Origin: Pararhizobium antarcticum
GTDB lineage: Bacteria; Pseudomonadota; Alphaproteobacteria; Rhizobiales; Rhizobiaceae
DNA: 64,000 nt
NCBI RefSeq assembly: GCF_001885585.1
Contig: NZ_LSRP01000085.1
Location: 1-64,000 of the forward strand
Reading direction: 5' to 3'
Within the stretch, counting starts at the first letter, position 1. The number at the start of each line of letters is the position of its first letter. A program made the translations under genes and the position numbers. The notes beneath the pieces are model-generated. The model was not told the DNA's origin, made no database searches, and worked only from the letters and a program-made list of their open reading frames with translations. Positions 1 to 8,496 of the stretch are shown here, piece after piece.

Positions 1-57
1 GGAGGCGGTCGGGCGGGTATCGTTGAGGTCAGGCTCGGAAAAACGCGGATGGGACAT
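1..57 (-). CDS. 5' end of an unidentified gene (cut by the window edge)
   Basis: Reading leftward, an ATG at 57 opens a frame of 19 codons that stays open to the window edge, beginning MSHPRFSEPD. A purine-rich stretch (GAGAAAG) lies a few bases upstream and could be the ribosome binding site. Nothing in these 19 residues identifies a family. It lies downstream of dnaG, where rhizobia often carry rpoD, but the residues do not look like the start of RpoD. It may be a real gene start or chance. Confidence 0.35.
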   Translation of the reverse strand, partial: MSHPRFSEPDLNDTRPTAS

Positions 58-159
58 GATTTCTTTCTCAAACAGTCCCCGCACCATGGCACGATTCCGC
101 AGCGAGGATCGACCCGATAATCACGGCGCGTACGTTTGTCGCGTCTCGCAGTCGAACGC

Positions 160-200
160 AGAACGGCCCCGAAGCACAGCACAGTGCCCGGAGCCGTTCT
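160..200 (-). terminator. Hairpin after the small exported protein gene
   Basis: A 12-bp inverted repeat (AGAACGGCTCCG on the minus strand, one G-U pair) with a 17-base loop lies just after the stop codon at 221. There is no clean T run, so it is a weak terminator candidate or an mRNA-stabilising hairpin. Confidence 0.4.
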
Positions 201-220
201 GAAAATCGATGTGATATCGC

Positions 221-574
221 TTACTTGACGTAGACGACCTTGCCACCATTCGCGGCCGTCTGGATGCCGACGACATTTTCGATCTGGACATTCTTCTTGA
301 CGAGGATGTCCATCAGCGCCGGATCAGCCTGGATTTCCGTCTGGGCGCTGGAGATGGTTTCAGGCGACGCGTTCTTGTAGGTTTCCGGAACCTCCGTCTG
401 GCCATCGTCCGGCAGCGGCTCGGACACAACGATGATGCTGACCATCTCCTCGGTCATCGCCATCGGCGCGGCCATGGGCGTCGTGGTGGTTGTGGTTTCC
501 TGCGCGACGGCGATGCCGCCGATGGAAGCCGTCGAGAAAACTGCAGCAAGTGCAAGCGTAAGGGCCTTGTTCAT
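221..574 (-). CDS. Small exported protein, member of a three-copy local family
   Basis: A 117-residue protein with a typical Sec signal peptide (MNKALTLALAAVF... ending near AVAQ), so it is probably periplasmic or secreted. A Thr/Met/Ala-rich linker follows, then a C-terminal module of about 50 residues: SPET, AQTEIQADPAL, a short predicted helix, and TAANGGKVVYVK at the end. The same module ends the proteins encoded at 11976-12281 and 12318-12668, so the three are paralogues. The ATG at 574 has a strong GAGGAG site upstream. I do not recognise a named family and assign no function. The gene lies downstream of dnaG on the same strand, but the 160-base gap and the hairpin behind it suggest its own transcript. 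Confidence 0.8.
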   Translation of the reverse strand: MNKALTLALAAVFSTASIGGIAVAQETTTTTTPMAAPMAMTEEMVSIIVVSEPLPDDGQTEVPETYKNASPETISSAQTEIQADPALMDILVKKNVQIENVVGIQTAANGGKVVYVK

Positions 575-737
575 GATTCTTCTCCTCGTTTGTCAAAATT
601 CCTGTGCGACCATCTTCAAGGCTCTCGCCATGTCAGTCACACAGAGCAAACGGCTCATTCCCTTGATGGTTCCGCGATAAGATCGGGAGGAGAGAATGGG
701 GGGAGACCGACCTGCCGGCAGGTTAAAAGGCAGAGGG

Positions 738-2732
738 CTACTTTCCGGCCGGCCCTTTGATGCGCCCTGACAGAACGCCGAAACCATCGATGATGGCCTC
801 CTGGTTTTCCATGCGCACGACTTCGAGCTGGACCTCCTGGAGACTGCGCAGGACCTGCGATACGGTCTCGCCGTCGCCCTCCTCCGTGGCATAGGCCAGC
901 TCGTTTTCCAGCTCCCGTCTCTGCCACAACAAGGCCTTGGTGCGCTTGTGCAGCGACATCGCCTGGCGGTAACCTTCAAGCGCATCTTCGGGGGCTGCGG
1001 CTGCCGTCGCAGTCCACAGGCGCGCGAAGCGGATCTGCTGGTCGAGCCCCTTCAAAAGCGCGCCAAAACCTTCCGCCTCCAGCATCTCGATCAGCACCTC
1101 GCGGGTCAGGCGCGGACCGGCGGACGACGCGGCGTTGAGCACGGCCGACCAGAACTTCTGCATATCGCGGTTTTCGTAGTCGATCGCCGAAACCTCGTCA
1201 TACTCCTCGAACAGAAGTTGCGGATGGTTGACGATGGTGAGCGCCAGAACGCTCTCGCGCAAGGGCGGCAGCGCCTGGTTGCCGCTGACCATGGAGGAGC
1301 GGGCCAGCCGGTCGGATATGGCGCCCGTCCCTGCCCTCTGGGCCGGTTGTCCGCCCCTGCCCGCCGGGCCGCCGCGGCCGGCACTCTGCCGCGGATTGCG
1401 CTCGAAACCGCCACGCGGGGCCGATTGCTGGCGCGACGCCCCCTGGAAAAACGCGTTTAGCCGATCGCGCACGTCCTGACCGTAATGGCGCCGGACATTT
1501 TCATCGGTGATGACGGTGGTGATCTGCTTCAACCGCGCTTCGAGCTCGGCGCGCTTTTCCGGCGTGTCGAAGCCGCCGCCCTGGACTTCCCGGGTCCAGA
1601 GCATTTCGGACAGGGAGCGCGCATTCGCCAGCACCTTGTCGAAGGGCGCCCGGCCCTCGTGTTTCACCAGATCATCCGGATCCTTGCCGTCGGGCAGCAT
1701 GGCAAAGCGCACGGAAAAACCGGGCTTCAGATGTGGCAAGGCAAGATCGACGGCGCGGTTGGCGGCGCGGATGCCGGCGCCGTCGCCGTCGAAGCAGAGC
1801 ACCGGCTGCGCCGTCAACCGCCAGAGCAGCGAAAGCTGGTTTTCGGTGAGCGCCGTTCCAAGCGGCGCCACGGCATTTTCGATACCCGCCTGATGCAACG
1901 CAATCACGTCCATATAGCCTTCGACGGCGATGATCGTCCCGGCGCCGTCCGCGCCCCCCATCGCCTTGCGGGCACGGGAAAAATTGTAGAGCACGCTGCC
2001 CTTGTGGAAGAGTTCGGTCTCGTTGGAATTGAGATATTTGGCCGGCGCATCCGGCGACATGGCGCGGCCGCCAAAGGCAATGACCTTCTCGCGCGCCGAC
2101 AGGATCGGAAACATGATGCGGTCGCGGAAGCGGTCGTAGGACACCGGGATCTCCGGCCCGTGAACGACAAGCCCGCAGGCCTCGATCTGTTCCTTCGGCA
2201 CGCCTCTGCCGGCAAGATGCTCCTTCAGCGCATTGCGGCTTTCCGGAGCATAGCCGAGACGGAAGGTCTCGATGGTGCGGCCGGTCAGGCTGCGGTCGCG
2301 CAGATAGGCGCGGGCCTTCGCCCCATTCGCCGTCTGCAGCTGATCCTGAAAGAACTGTGTCGCCATTTCCATGACGTCCTGCAGGCTGGTGCGCTCCCGG
2401 TCGCGCTTTTCGGCCTCGACATCCGGTTGCGGCATGGCAATGCCGGCCATATCGGCAATCTGCTGCACGGCTTCGGGAAAATTCATGCCGTCGAGATCGG
2501 TCAAAAAGCGGAAATGATCCCCCGACACCCCGCAACCGAAACAATGATACCGGCCCTTGCGATCTTCGCAGTGGAAGCTCGGCGATTTTTCGCCGTGGAA
2601 AGGGCAGCAGGCCCAATAATCGCCCTTGGAGGCATTGGTCTTTTTCCGGTCCCAGGAGACGCGTTTGCCGATCACGTCCGAAATCGGCACGCGGTCGCGG
2701 ATCTCGTCAAGAAAGGTCGGTGAAAAGCGCAT
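738..2732 (-). CDS. dnaG: DNA primase DnaG
   Basis: DnaG synthesises the RNA primers used by the replicative polymerase. This 664-residue protein has the expected architecture. An N-terminal CHC2 zinc ribbon has ligands near C43, H46, C64 and C67 (CPFH then CFGC). The primase core and TOPRIM fold follow at roughly residues 260-350, with VEGYMD and FDGDGAG as the catalytic acidic motifs, and then a C-terminal helicase-binding region. A Gly/Arg/Gln-rich low-complexity stretch (about residues 430-475) separates the catalytic core from the C-terminal domain. Length is normal for alphaproteobacteria. In rhizobia dnaG is commonly followed by rpoD; here a small exported protein gene comes next. Confidence 0.97.
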   Translation of the reverse strand: MRFSPTFLDEIRDRVPISDVIGKRVSWDRKKTNASKGDYWACCPFHGEKSPSFHCEDRKGRYHCFGCGVSGDHFRFLTDLDGMNFPEAVQQIADMAGIAMPQPDVEAEKRDRERTSLQDVMEMATQFFQDQLQTANGAKARAYLRDRSLTGRTIETFRLGYAPESRNALKEHLAGRGVPKEQIEACGLVVHGPEIPVSYDRFRDRIMFPILSAREKVIAFGGRAMSPDAPAKYLNSNETELFHKGSVLYNFSRARKAMGGADGAGTIIAVEGYMDVIALHQAGIENAVAPLGTALTENQLSLLWRLTAQPVLCFDGDGAGIRAANRAVDLALPHLKPGFSVRFAMLPDGKDPDDLVKHEGRAPFDKVLANARSLSEMLWTREVQGGGFDTPEKRAELEARLKQITTVITDENVRRHYGQDVRDRLNAFFQGASRQQSAPRGGFERNPRQSAGRGGPAGRGGQPAQRAGTGAISDRLARSSMVSGNQALPPLRESVLALTIVNHPQLLFEEYDEVSAIDYENRDMQKFWSAVLNAASSAGPRLTREVLIEMLEAEGFGALLKGLDQQIRFARLWTATAAAAPEDALEGYRQAMSLHKRTKALLWQRRELENELAYATEEGDGETVSQVLRSLQEVQLEVVRMENQEAIIDGFGVLSGRIKGPAGK

Positions 2733-2913
2733 TCGATCCTCTGGGGTTGGCCCTTGCTATAGATGGCAATGAAGGCAAGCGCCAGCAAGCGGAACGATGT
2801 TGCCCGCAATCCACAGCTTGATGAAACGCCGACAGTGGATATAGATTTTGGAAGCATGATCGTCGGGTTGATAACGCATGCCGGAACGATCGACGCCTGC
2901 CGGGACCGCAGCC

Positions 2914-3840
2914 ATGACGTTTTCTGCCGAAGACCTCGCTTCCAGTGCGGATTTCTTTTCCGCGATGCGTCTCTATGCGCGGGACATGACGGCGATGTTC
3001 AGCGAAAATCCGCGGCTGACATCGATCTTCGCGTCGCAGCAACGCTGGCTGATGGCCCAGGCCGGGCTCGCCCTTTATTATGGCAGGGATCCTGCCGATC
3101 CCGCCTCGGGGCTCTATGCCGGTCGTTTCGTCGCCCAGACGCTGGTTCATGGCATTGCCAGCCGCAACACGGCGACCGCCTTCGTCCAGGAAATGCTGGC
3201 TTACCGCTTCGTGCGACCCAGCGACAATCCGCCGGACCGGCGCATGCGCCCGCTGGAGCCGACCGAGACCACCTATCAGGCGGTCTGGAAATGGCTGAAC
3301 GCCCATCTTGCTATCCTTGACGGACTGGACGGTGGCAGCCGTGCCGAGCGTTTGGCCTATGGCGACCCGCTGTTTGAACGGATCCAGCCGCGCATCGCCG
3401 AAGCCATCCTGCAGAACCATCAGGTGCGCAATCCCGGCGAGACCTTCAATCTCTTCACCTGGGCCAATTCCGGCGGAGTGGTGATGGACCACTTCATTTC
3501 ACAGATCGAAGCGTTCGATCCCGCACTGGCCCGCATCGGGATCGGCGTCCTCTCAACGAGCACGATCTGCCAGCGCTATTTGATCTCGAAAACCCATCTG
3601 AAGCGGCTGATCAACAAGGCGGCCGGCCTGCAAAGCCTCGGCATCGAGGAGCGCAGCGGCAAGAACCATCTCTGGCTCTCGCAGGGTTTCATCCGCGAAT
3701 ACTGGCGCTATCAGGCCGAGAAATTCGCGATCATCGACCACGCCTTCGAACAGGCTGTCGCCACCGGTGCGTCGGCTCTCGCCACTGTCGAAAGGCTCAC
3801 GCCCCCGACAGCAGCGCTTTCAGCGTCGACGACGCTTTAG
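2914..3840 (+). CDS. Winged-helix-like protein of unknown function
   Basis: A 308-residue soluble protein with no signal peptide or membrane segment. The C-terminal third (about residues 210-275) contains ISKTHLKRLINKA followed by a short turn and ERSGKNHLWLS, which reads like a MarR/GntR-type helix-turn-helix and wing. The N-terminal 200 residues are helical and I do not recognise them. I chose the ATG at 2914; an in-frame ATG at 2878 would add 12 poorly supported residues, and neither has a good ribosome site. The last 44 bases overlap the 3' end of the convergent yqeY-like gene. A transcriptional regulator is a reasonable guess, not a demonstrated role. Confidence 0.75.
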   Translation: MTFSAEDLASSADFFSAMRLYARDMTAMFSENPRLTSIFASQQRWLMAQAGLALYYGRDPADPASGLYAGRFVAQTLVHGIASRNTATAFVQEMLAYRFVRPSDNPPDRRMRPLEPTETTYQAVWKWLNAHLAILDGLDGGSRAERLAYGDPLFERIQPRIAEAILQNHQVRNPGETFNLFTWANSGGVVMDHFISQIEAFDPALARIGIGVLSTSTICQRYLISKTHLKRLINKAAGLQSLGIEERSGKNHLWLSQGFIREYWRYQAEKFAIIDHAFEQAVATGASALATVERLTPPTAALSASTTL

Positions 3841-4255
3841 CGAAATCCATCTGGCCGGCATAACGCTCCTTGAGCACGGCCATGACCTTGCCCATGTCCT
3901 TCGGTCCGCTCGCGCCGAGTTCGGCGATGGCCGCGGCAACATTGGCCTGAACCTCGGCCTCGCTCAATTGCTTGGGCATGAAATCCTGGATGACGACAAT
4001 TTCCGCGCGTTCCTTGGCAGCCAGTTCCGGACGGGCATTGTCCTCGTAGATCTTGGCTGATTCCTCGCGCTGCTTGACCATCTTTGCCAGGATCTGCAGA
4101 ATTTCGTCGTCGCTGGCGTCGCCCTTGCCGGTGCCGCGATTGGCGATATCGCGTGTCTTGATCTCGGACTGAATGAGGCGAACGGCCGAGAGACGCGGCG
4201 CATCCTTCGATTTCATCGCATCTTTCAGGGCGGCAGCGAGGTGATCGCGCATCAT
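3797..4255 (-). CDS. GatB/YqeY domain protein
   Basis: A 152-residue protein that is almost entirely a YqeY domain. The start MMRDHLAAALKDAMKSKD, the central SAVRLIQSEIK and the end QMDFAKASSTLKALL are typical. The fold is related to the tail of the GatB amidotransferase subunit and is thought to bind tRNA, but the cellular role of stand-alone YqeY is not settled. A longer frame begins at 4387. I chose the ATG at 4255 because AGGAG lies 8 bases upstream and the length matches the family. It is divergent from carA and convergent, with overlap, to the winged-helix gene. The carA - yqeY - dnaG neighbourhood is common in rhizobia. Confidence 0.92.
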   Translation of the reverse strand: MMRDHLAAALKDAMKSKDAPRLSAVRLIQSEIKTRDIANRGTGKGDASDDEILQILAKMVKQREESAKIYEDNARPELAAKERAEIVVIQDFMPKQLSEAEVQANVAAAIAELGASGPKDMGKVMAVLKERYAGQMDFAKASSTLKALLSGA

Positions 4256-4527
4256 TGTCCATACTCCTGTTGTTGCCGCTGCATAAACCGGCGGGACTAT
4301 CGGGTGCAAACGAATTGCGCCACTTCCCTGCAAAAGCCAAGGGAAAAGCCGGATCTGCCCGTCTTCAACATTGACCTTGGCCGACATGGCGGCTATTGAC
4401 CGTCACCTGCACAAACATCGTGACCAGGCCTTGAGAGCGCGCGCCCACAGCCCGCGCTCATCCGCCTGCGAACCACATCGGTCGCCCGGCGTTCGTCTGA
4501 ACGTCCGGTCCGCGCCGCCTGAACGGG

Positions 4528-5745
4528 ATGAAGACCATGACTGCGACAAGCCCCTGGACCACGGAAAAACCAACCGCCCTGCTCGTTCTGGCCGACGGCA
4601 CGGTGATATCAGGCAAGGGCATCGGCGCCACCGGCACGGTTCAGGCCGAGGTCTGCTTCAACACTGCTTTGACCGGCTATCAGGAAATCCTCACCGACCC
4701 TTCCTATCTCGGCCAGATCGTTACCTTCACCTTCCCGCATATCGGCAATATCGGCGCCAATGACGAGGACATCGAAGACCTGACACCGGCGGCCCGGCAC
4801 GGCGCGGTCGGCGTCATTTTCAAGGCTGAGATCACCGATCCCTCGAGCTACCGGTCCGAAAGACACCTCGATGACTGGCTGAAGGCTCGCGGCATCATCG
4901 GCATGTGCGGCATCGACACGCGCGCCCTGACGGCCTGGATCCGTGAAAACGGCGCACCAAATGCCGTCATCGCCCATGATCCGAACGGCGTCTTCGACAT
5001 CGACGCACTGAAGGCACAGGCAAAGGCCTGGAGCGGGCTCGAAGGTCTCGATCTTGCCAAGGTCGCCTCCTCCGGCCAGTCGTCGCGCTGGAGCGAAAAG
5101 CCCTGGGTCTGGAACGAAGGTTACGACGACCTGGCAGATGCCGACACCACACACCATGTCGTGGCGCTCGACTATGGCGTCAAGCGCAACATCCTCAGGC
5201 TGTTCACCGGTCTCGGCTGCAGGGTCACGGTGATGCCGGCATCGACGTCGGCGGAAGAGGTCATGGCCCAGAAGCCGGACGGCATCTTCTTGTCCAACGG
5301 CCCCGGCGATCCGGCAGCGACCGGCGAATATGCGGTGCCTGTCATCCAGGACCTGATCAAGACGGATATTCCGATGTTCGGCATCTGCCTTGGCCATCAG
5401 ATGCTCGGGCTTGCGCTCGGCGCCAAGACCGAAAAAATGCACCAGGGCCATCACGGCGCCAACCACCCGGTCAAGGATCACACGACCGGCAAGGTCGAGA
5501 TCGTCTCGATGAACCATGGCTTTGCCGTCGATGCCAAGTCGCTCCCTGACGGTGTCGAGGAAACCCATGTCTCGCTGTTCGACGGCACCAATTGCGGCCT
5601 GCGCCTGAGCGGCAAGCCGGTGTTCTCCGTGCAGCATCATCCGGAAGCCTCCCCCGGGCCGCAGGACAGTCACTACCTCTTCCGCCGCTTCATCAATCTG
5701 GTGCGCGAAAAGAAGGGCGAGCCGGCTCTGGCAGAGCGCGGGTAA
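4528..5745 (+). CDS. carA: Carbamoyl-phosphate synthase small subunit
   Basis: CarA is the glutaminase subunit that supplies ammonia to CarB for carbamoyl phosphate, used for arginine and pyrimidines. The 405-residue protein has the N-terminal CPSase small-chain domain (about residues 15-150) and a class I glutamine amidotransferase domain (about 205-395). The nucleophile Cys is in GICLGHQ (C287) and the catalytic His/Glu are in QHHPEASPGP. An ATG at 4537 is an alternative start. carB is not adjacent: it lies about 10 kb downstream on the same strand, an arrangement known in rhizobia. A strong terminator follows. Confidence 0.97.
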   Translation: MKTMTATSPWTTEKPTALLVLADGTVISGKGIGATGTVQAEVCFNTALTGYQEILTDPSYLGQIVTFTFPHIGNIGANDEDIEDLTPAARHGAVGVIFKAEITDPSSYRSERHLDDWLKARGIIGMCGIDTRALTAWIRENGAPNAVIAHDPNGVFDIDALKAQAKAWSGLEGLDLAKVASSGQSSRWSEKPWVWNEGYDDLADADTTHHVVALDYGVKRNILRLFTGLGCRVTVMPASTSAEEVMAQKPDGIFLSNGPGDPAATGEYAVPVIQDLIKTDIPMFGICLGHQMLGLALGAKTEKMHQGHHGANHPVKDHTTGKVEIVSMNHGFAVDAKSLPDGVEETHVSLFDGTNCGLRLSGKPVFSVQHHPEASPGPQDSHYLFRRFINLVREKKGEPALAERG

Positions 5746-5796
5746 CGTCCGGACACATCGCTAGCCGTAGTGTTACCGCGTCTGGAACATCTGATC

Positions 5797-5826
5797 AGCC
5801 CCTTCACACCCGTGAGGGGGCTTTTT
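5797..5826 (+). terminator. Rho-independent terminator of carA
   Basis: An 11-bp stem (AGCCCCTTCAC / GTGAGGGGGCT, one wobble) with a short loop is followed by TTTTT, about 50 bases after the carA stop codon. Confidence 0.85.
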
Positions 5827-5954
5827 CTGTGCCATTCCTGGAATCTCAGCGACGTTTGCCTTTCCGCTTTATTAAACACTAACATCTAATATAACAGCAG
5901 TGTTGGTTTGGATGGCGATCGCATCATTGCGCGATGAAGTTTACAGTGAGTACC

Positions 5955-6905
5955 ATGCTCAAGCGCATTGAGATCAGTCAGCTCCGTGTCGGGATGTTCA
6001 TCGAATCGCTCGAGGGTCCATGGTTGAACAGCCCGCTGGCCGGACGCCGTTTCCTCCTGGAAAGCGAAACGGATGCGCAGACATTGAAGCGAAGCAATCT
6101 CAGCGGCATCTTCATCAATACGGCAAAGGGAGTGGATGTGCCTTCGACCGCGAAAGCCTCTGCCGCTGTCGACAAGATGCGCCTCAATTTGCAGACACCG
6201 GTTCGGCAGAAGCGGCAGCGGGAGGCGATCGCGAGGATCCTCAGCGACGCCACCGCCATGCTGAAGGGCGTTTTCGACGGTGCCAGCGCTGGCGGGGACG
6301 TCACCGTCGCAATGGTTGCACCGATCGTTGCCCAGATAACCCAGGCGAGCCAGCGACACGGCGATATCATTTTGAGCATGACCCGCCTCAAGACACTGGA
6401 CGAGGCCACGTTCCTGCACTCCATCGCGGTCTCTGCCTTGATGATCCGGTTTGGCCGATATTTGAATCTCGACGAACAGACCATTCGCACGCTCGGCATG
6501 GCTGGACTTCTGCACGACATCGGCAAGCTGTCGGTGCCGAGTGAACTGCTAAGCAAGGACTGCGCCCTCAGCGAGAGCGAGATGTATCTGATGCGCGAGC
6601 ATCCCTCGAAAGGCCATGCCACGCTCTCACGCCAGCCCGACATGCCGGAGATCGTGCTGGATGTCTGCCTGCACCATCACGAACGCATTGATGGCAAGGG
6701 CTATCCGCGTGCCCTGGCAGGCGACGAGATCAGCCGGTATGCACGCATTGCCGCGATCTGCGACGTCTATGACGCCATCACCTCGGCGCGCCCCTACAAA
6801 AAAGCCTGGTCCGCACAGGAAGCCTCGACCTGGATGCTGGAGCGCAAGGGCTATTTCGATCGCGCGCTCCTGCTGCAGTTCCTCAACGGCGTGCTGCACT
6901 CCTGA
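5955..6905 (+). CDS. HD-GYP domain protein, probable c-di-GMP phosphodiesterase
   Basis: The N-terminal segment (RIEISQLRVGMFIESLEGPW) matches the DUF3391 region often fused to HD-GYP domains. The C-terminal domain (about residues 145-310) has the HD pair in HDIGKLSVP and the diagnostic HHERIDGKGYP motif. Such enzymes hydrolyse cyclic di-GMP, a second messenger controlling motility and biofilm. All the signature metal-binding residues I can see are kept, so I expect an active enzyme. I favour the ATG at 5955 (GTGAG just upstream, start close to the DUF3391 motif) over the ATG at 5934. There is no membrane segment, so it is cytosolic. It is one of three c-di-GMP turnover genes in the window. 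Confidence 0.9.
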   Translation: MLKRIEISQLRVGMFIESLEGPWLNSPLAGRRFLLESETDAQTLKRSNLSGIFINTAKGVDVPSTAKASAAVDKMRLNLQTPVRQKRQREAIARILSDATAMLKGVFDGASAGGDVTVAMVAPIVAQITQASQRHGDIILSMTRLKTLDEATFLHSIAVSALMIRFGRYLNLDEQTIRTLGMAGLLHDIGKLSVPSELLSKDCALSESEMYLMREHPSKGHATLSRQPDMPEIVLDVCLHHHERIDGKGYPRALAGDEISRYARIAAICDVYDAITSARPYKKAWSAQEASTWMLERKGYFDRALLLQFLNGVLHS

Positions 6906-6920
6906 TCGGACCCGCTCCTG

Positions 6921-8372
6921 TCAGGCCGGCAGAGCCAGAAGTTTGCGCTCCGACGACAGGAACCGGAAAAACCGCCATGTGAGGGAAACGCTCGCGGCGG
7001 CAAGCCCGAGAACAAAACCGTACCAGACGCCGACGCCGCCAAAACCGGCATGAAATGCCAGCAGATAGGCGGCCACGAAGCCGATGGCCCAATAGGAGAC
7101 GAGCGCCAGGATCATCGGCACCGTCGTATCCTTCAGTCCCCGCAGCATGCCGGCCGCCAAAGCCTGAACGCTGTCGACCAGCTGGAAGGCGCCGGCAATA
7201 ACGATCAGCGGACCGGCATAGGCCAGAACCTGCGCCGCATCGGGGCGCCGCGTATCCAGATAGAGCGCCGCAAGCTCGCGCGAAAACACAGCCAGGACGA
7301 CACTGCCCAGGACGGCAAAACCACAGCCGATCACAAAGACTGCAATCGCCGCCCTCTTGATCCCCTCGGCATCCCGACGCCCATGGGCAAGACCGATGCG
7401 CACCGTCGCCACCTGCGCCAGACCAAGCGGCACCATGAAGGCGATCGAGGCGAACTGAAGCGCAATGCCATGGGCAGCCAGTTCGACCGTGCCGATCATG
7501 CCCATCAGCAGCGAGGCCACCGTGAACAGGCTGACCTCCGCCAGGATCGTGACAGCGATCGGCAGGCCGAGCTTGAAGACATCCCACAGGACCGGCCAGT
7601 CGGACCGCCAGAACCGGACGAAGATTTCATAGGACCGGGTTTCCGGCTGGAACTGGATATAGGCGTAGAGCAGCAGAAAACTCAGCATGTTGACAATCAG
7701 TGCCGCAATGGCGGCCCCGACGATGCCGAGCGCCGGCGCGCCGAAATGGCCATAGATGAAGACATAGCAGAGCGCGGCATTGGCGATGAGCACGATGATC
7801 GTGACATAGAGGATGATGCCGGCGCGCTCGAGCGAACTCAGAAATCCGCGCAGGACCATGAACAGAAGCGCCGGAAACATGCCCCAGAGTGCGATTTTCA
7901 GATAGCTGCCGGCCAGGGCTGCGACGTCGGGCTGCTGGCGCATCAACAGCAGGATCGCTTCGGCATGCCACAACAGGGGCGCTGTCAGGGCACCGTAGCC
8001 GAGAACCGCCCACATGCCCATGCGCACGGCACGGCGAACCGCAACGCGGTCGCCCCTGCCCTCCGCCTGCGCCACGATCGGCACGACCGCATTGGCAAAG
8101 CCCGAGCCGAAAATGAACACGGTGAAGAACATCTGCGCCGCCAGCACCATGGCGGCAAGTTCGGTGGTGCCAAGACGGCCAACCATCAGCACGTCGGTCG
8201 CATGGATGGCAAACTGCGCCAGTTGCGCGCCGACAAAGGGAAGGCCCAGCGCGATGCTCGCACGATAATGCGCGGACCAGGAATTGTCGGTGCGGACGCC
8301 CGTATCGCTATGGGTCGAAATCAACATGGGAAAGCGGAGCCTTGACTGCGTCGCAGCCGGAATGGGCCGCAT
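6921..8372 (-). CDS. MATE family multidrug efflux transporter (NorM-like)
   Basis: A 483-residue polytopic inner membrane protein with about 12 hydrophobic segments and two homologous halves, each opening with a MATE-type motif (LPFVGAQLAQFAIHATDVLMVGRLG in the first; LPIAVTILAEVSLFTVASLLMG in the second). Such carriers export cationic drugs and other organic compounds using Na+ or H+ gradients; the substrate here is unknown. The ATG at 8372 has a G-rich stretch upstream; an ATG at 8327 is an alternative. The gene is convergent with the HD-GYP gene, only 15 bases apart. Confidence 0.92.
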   Translation of the reverse strand: MRPIPAATQSRLRFPMLISTHSDTGVRTDNSWSAHYRASIALGLPFVGAQLAQFAIHATDVLMVGRLGTTELAAMVLAAQMFFTVFIFGSGFANAVVPIVAQAEGRGDRVAVRRAVRMGMWAVLGYGALTAPLLWHAEAILLLMRQQPDVAALAGSYLKIALWGMFPALLFMVLRGFLSSLERAGIILYVTIIVLIANAALCYVFIYGHFGAPALGIVGAAIAALIVNMLSFLLLYAYIQFQPETRSYEIFVRFWRSDWPVLWDVFKLGLPIAVTILAEVSLFTVASLLMGMIGTVELAAHGIALQFASIAFMVPLGLAQVATVRIGLAHGRRDAEGIKRAAIAVFVIGCGFAVLGSVVLAVFSRELAALYLDTRRPDAAQVLAYAGPLIVIAGAFQLVDSVQALAAGMLRGLKDTTVPMILALVSYWAIGFVAAYLLAFHAGFGGVGVWYGFVLGLAAASVSLTWRFFRFLSSERKLLALPA

Positions 8373-8496
8373 GACGGAGACCCCCGAAATAGATCAACCG
8401 CCGCATAAGAGCCAGAAGGAAACACGGACATGCTTATTTTTTCATCGAAACATCACAAAACGTGATGGATTTTTCGCAGATGGGCGTCTTCCAGGC

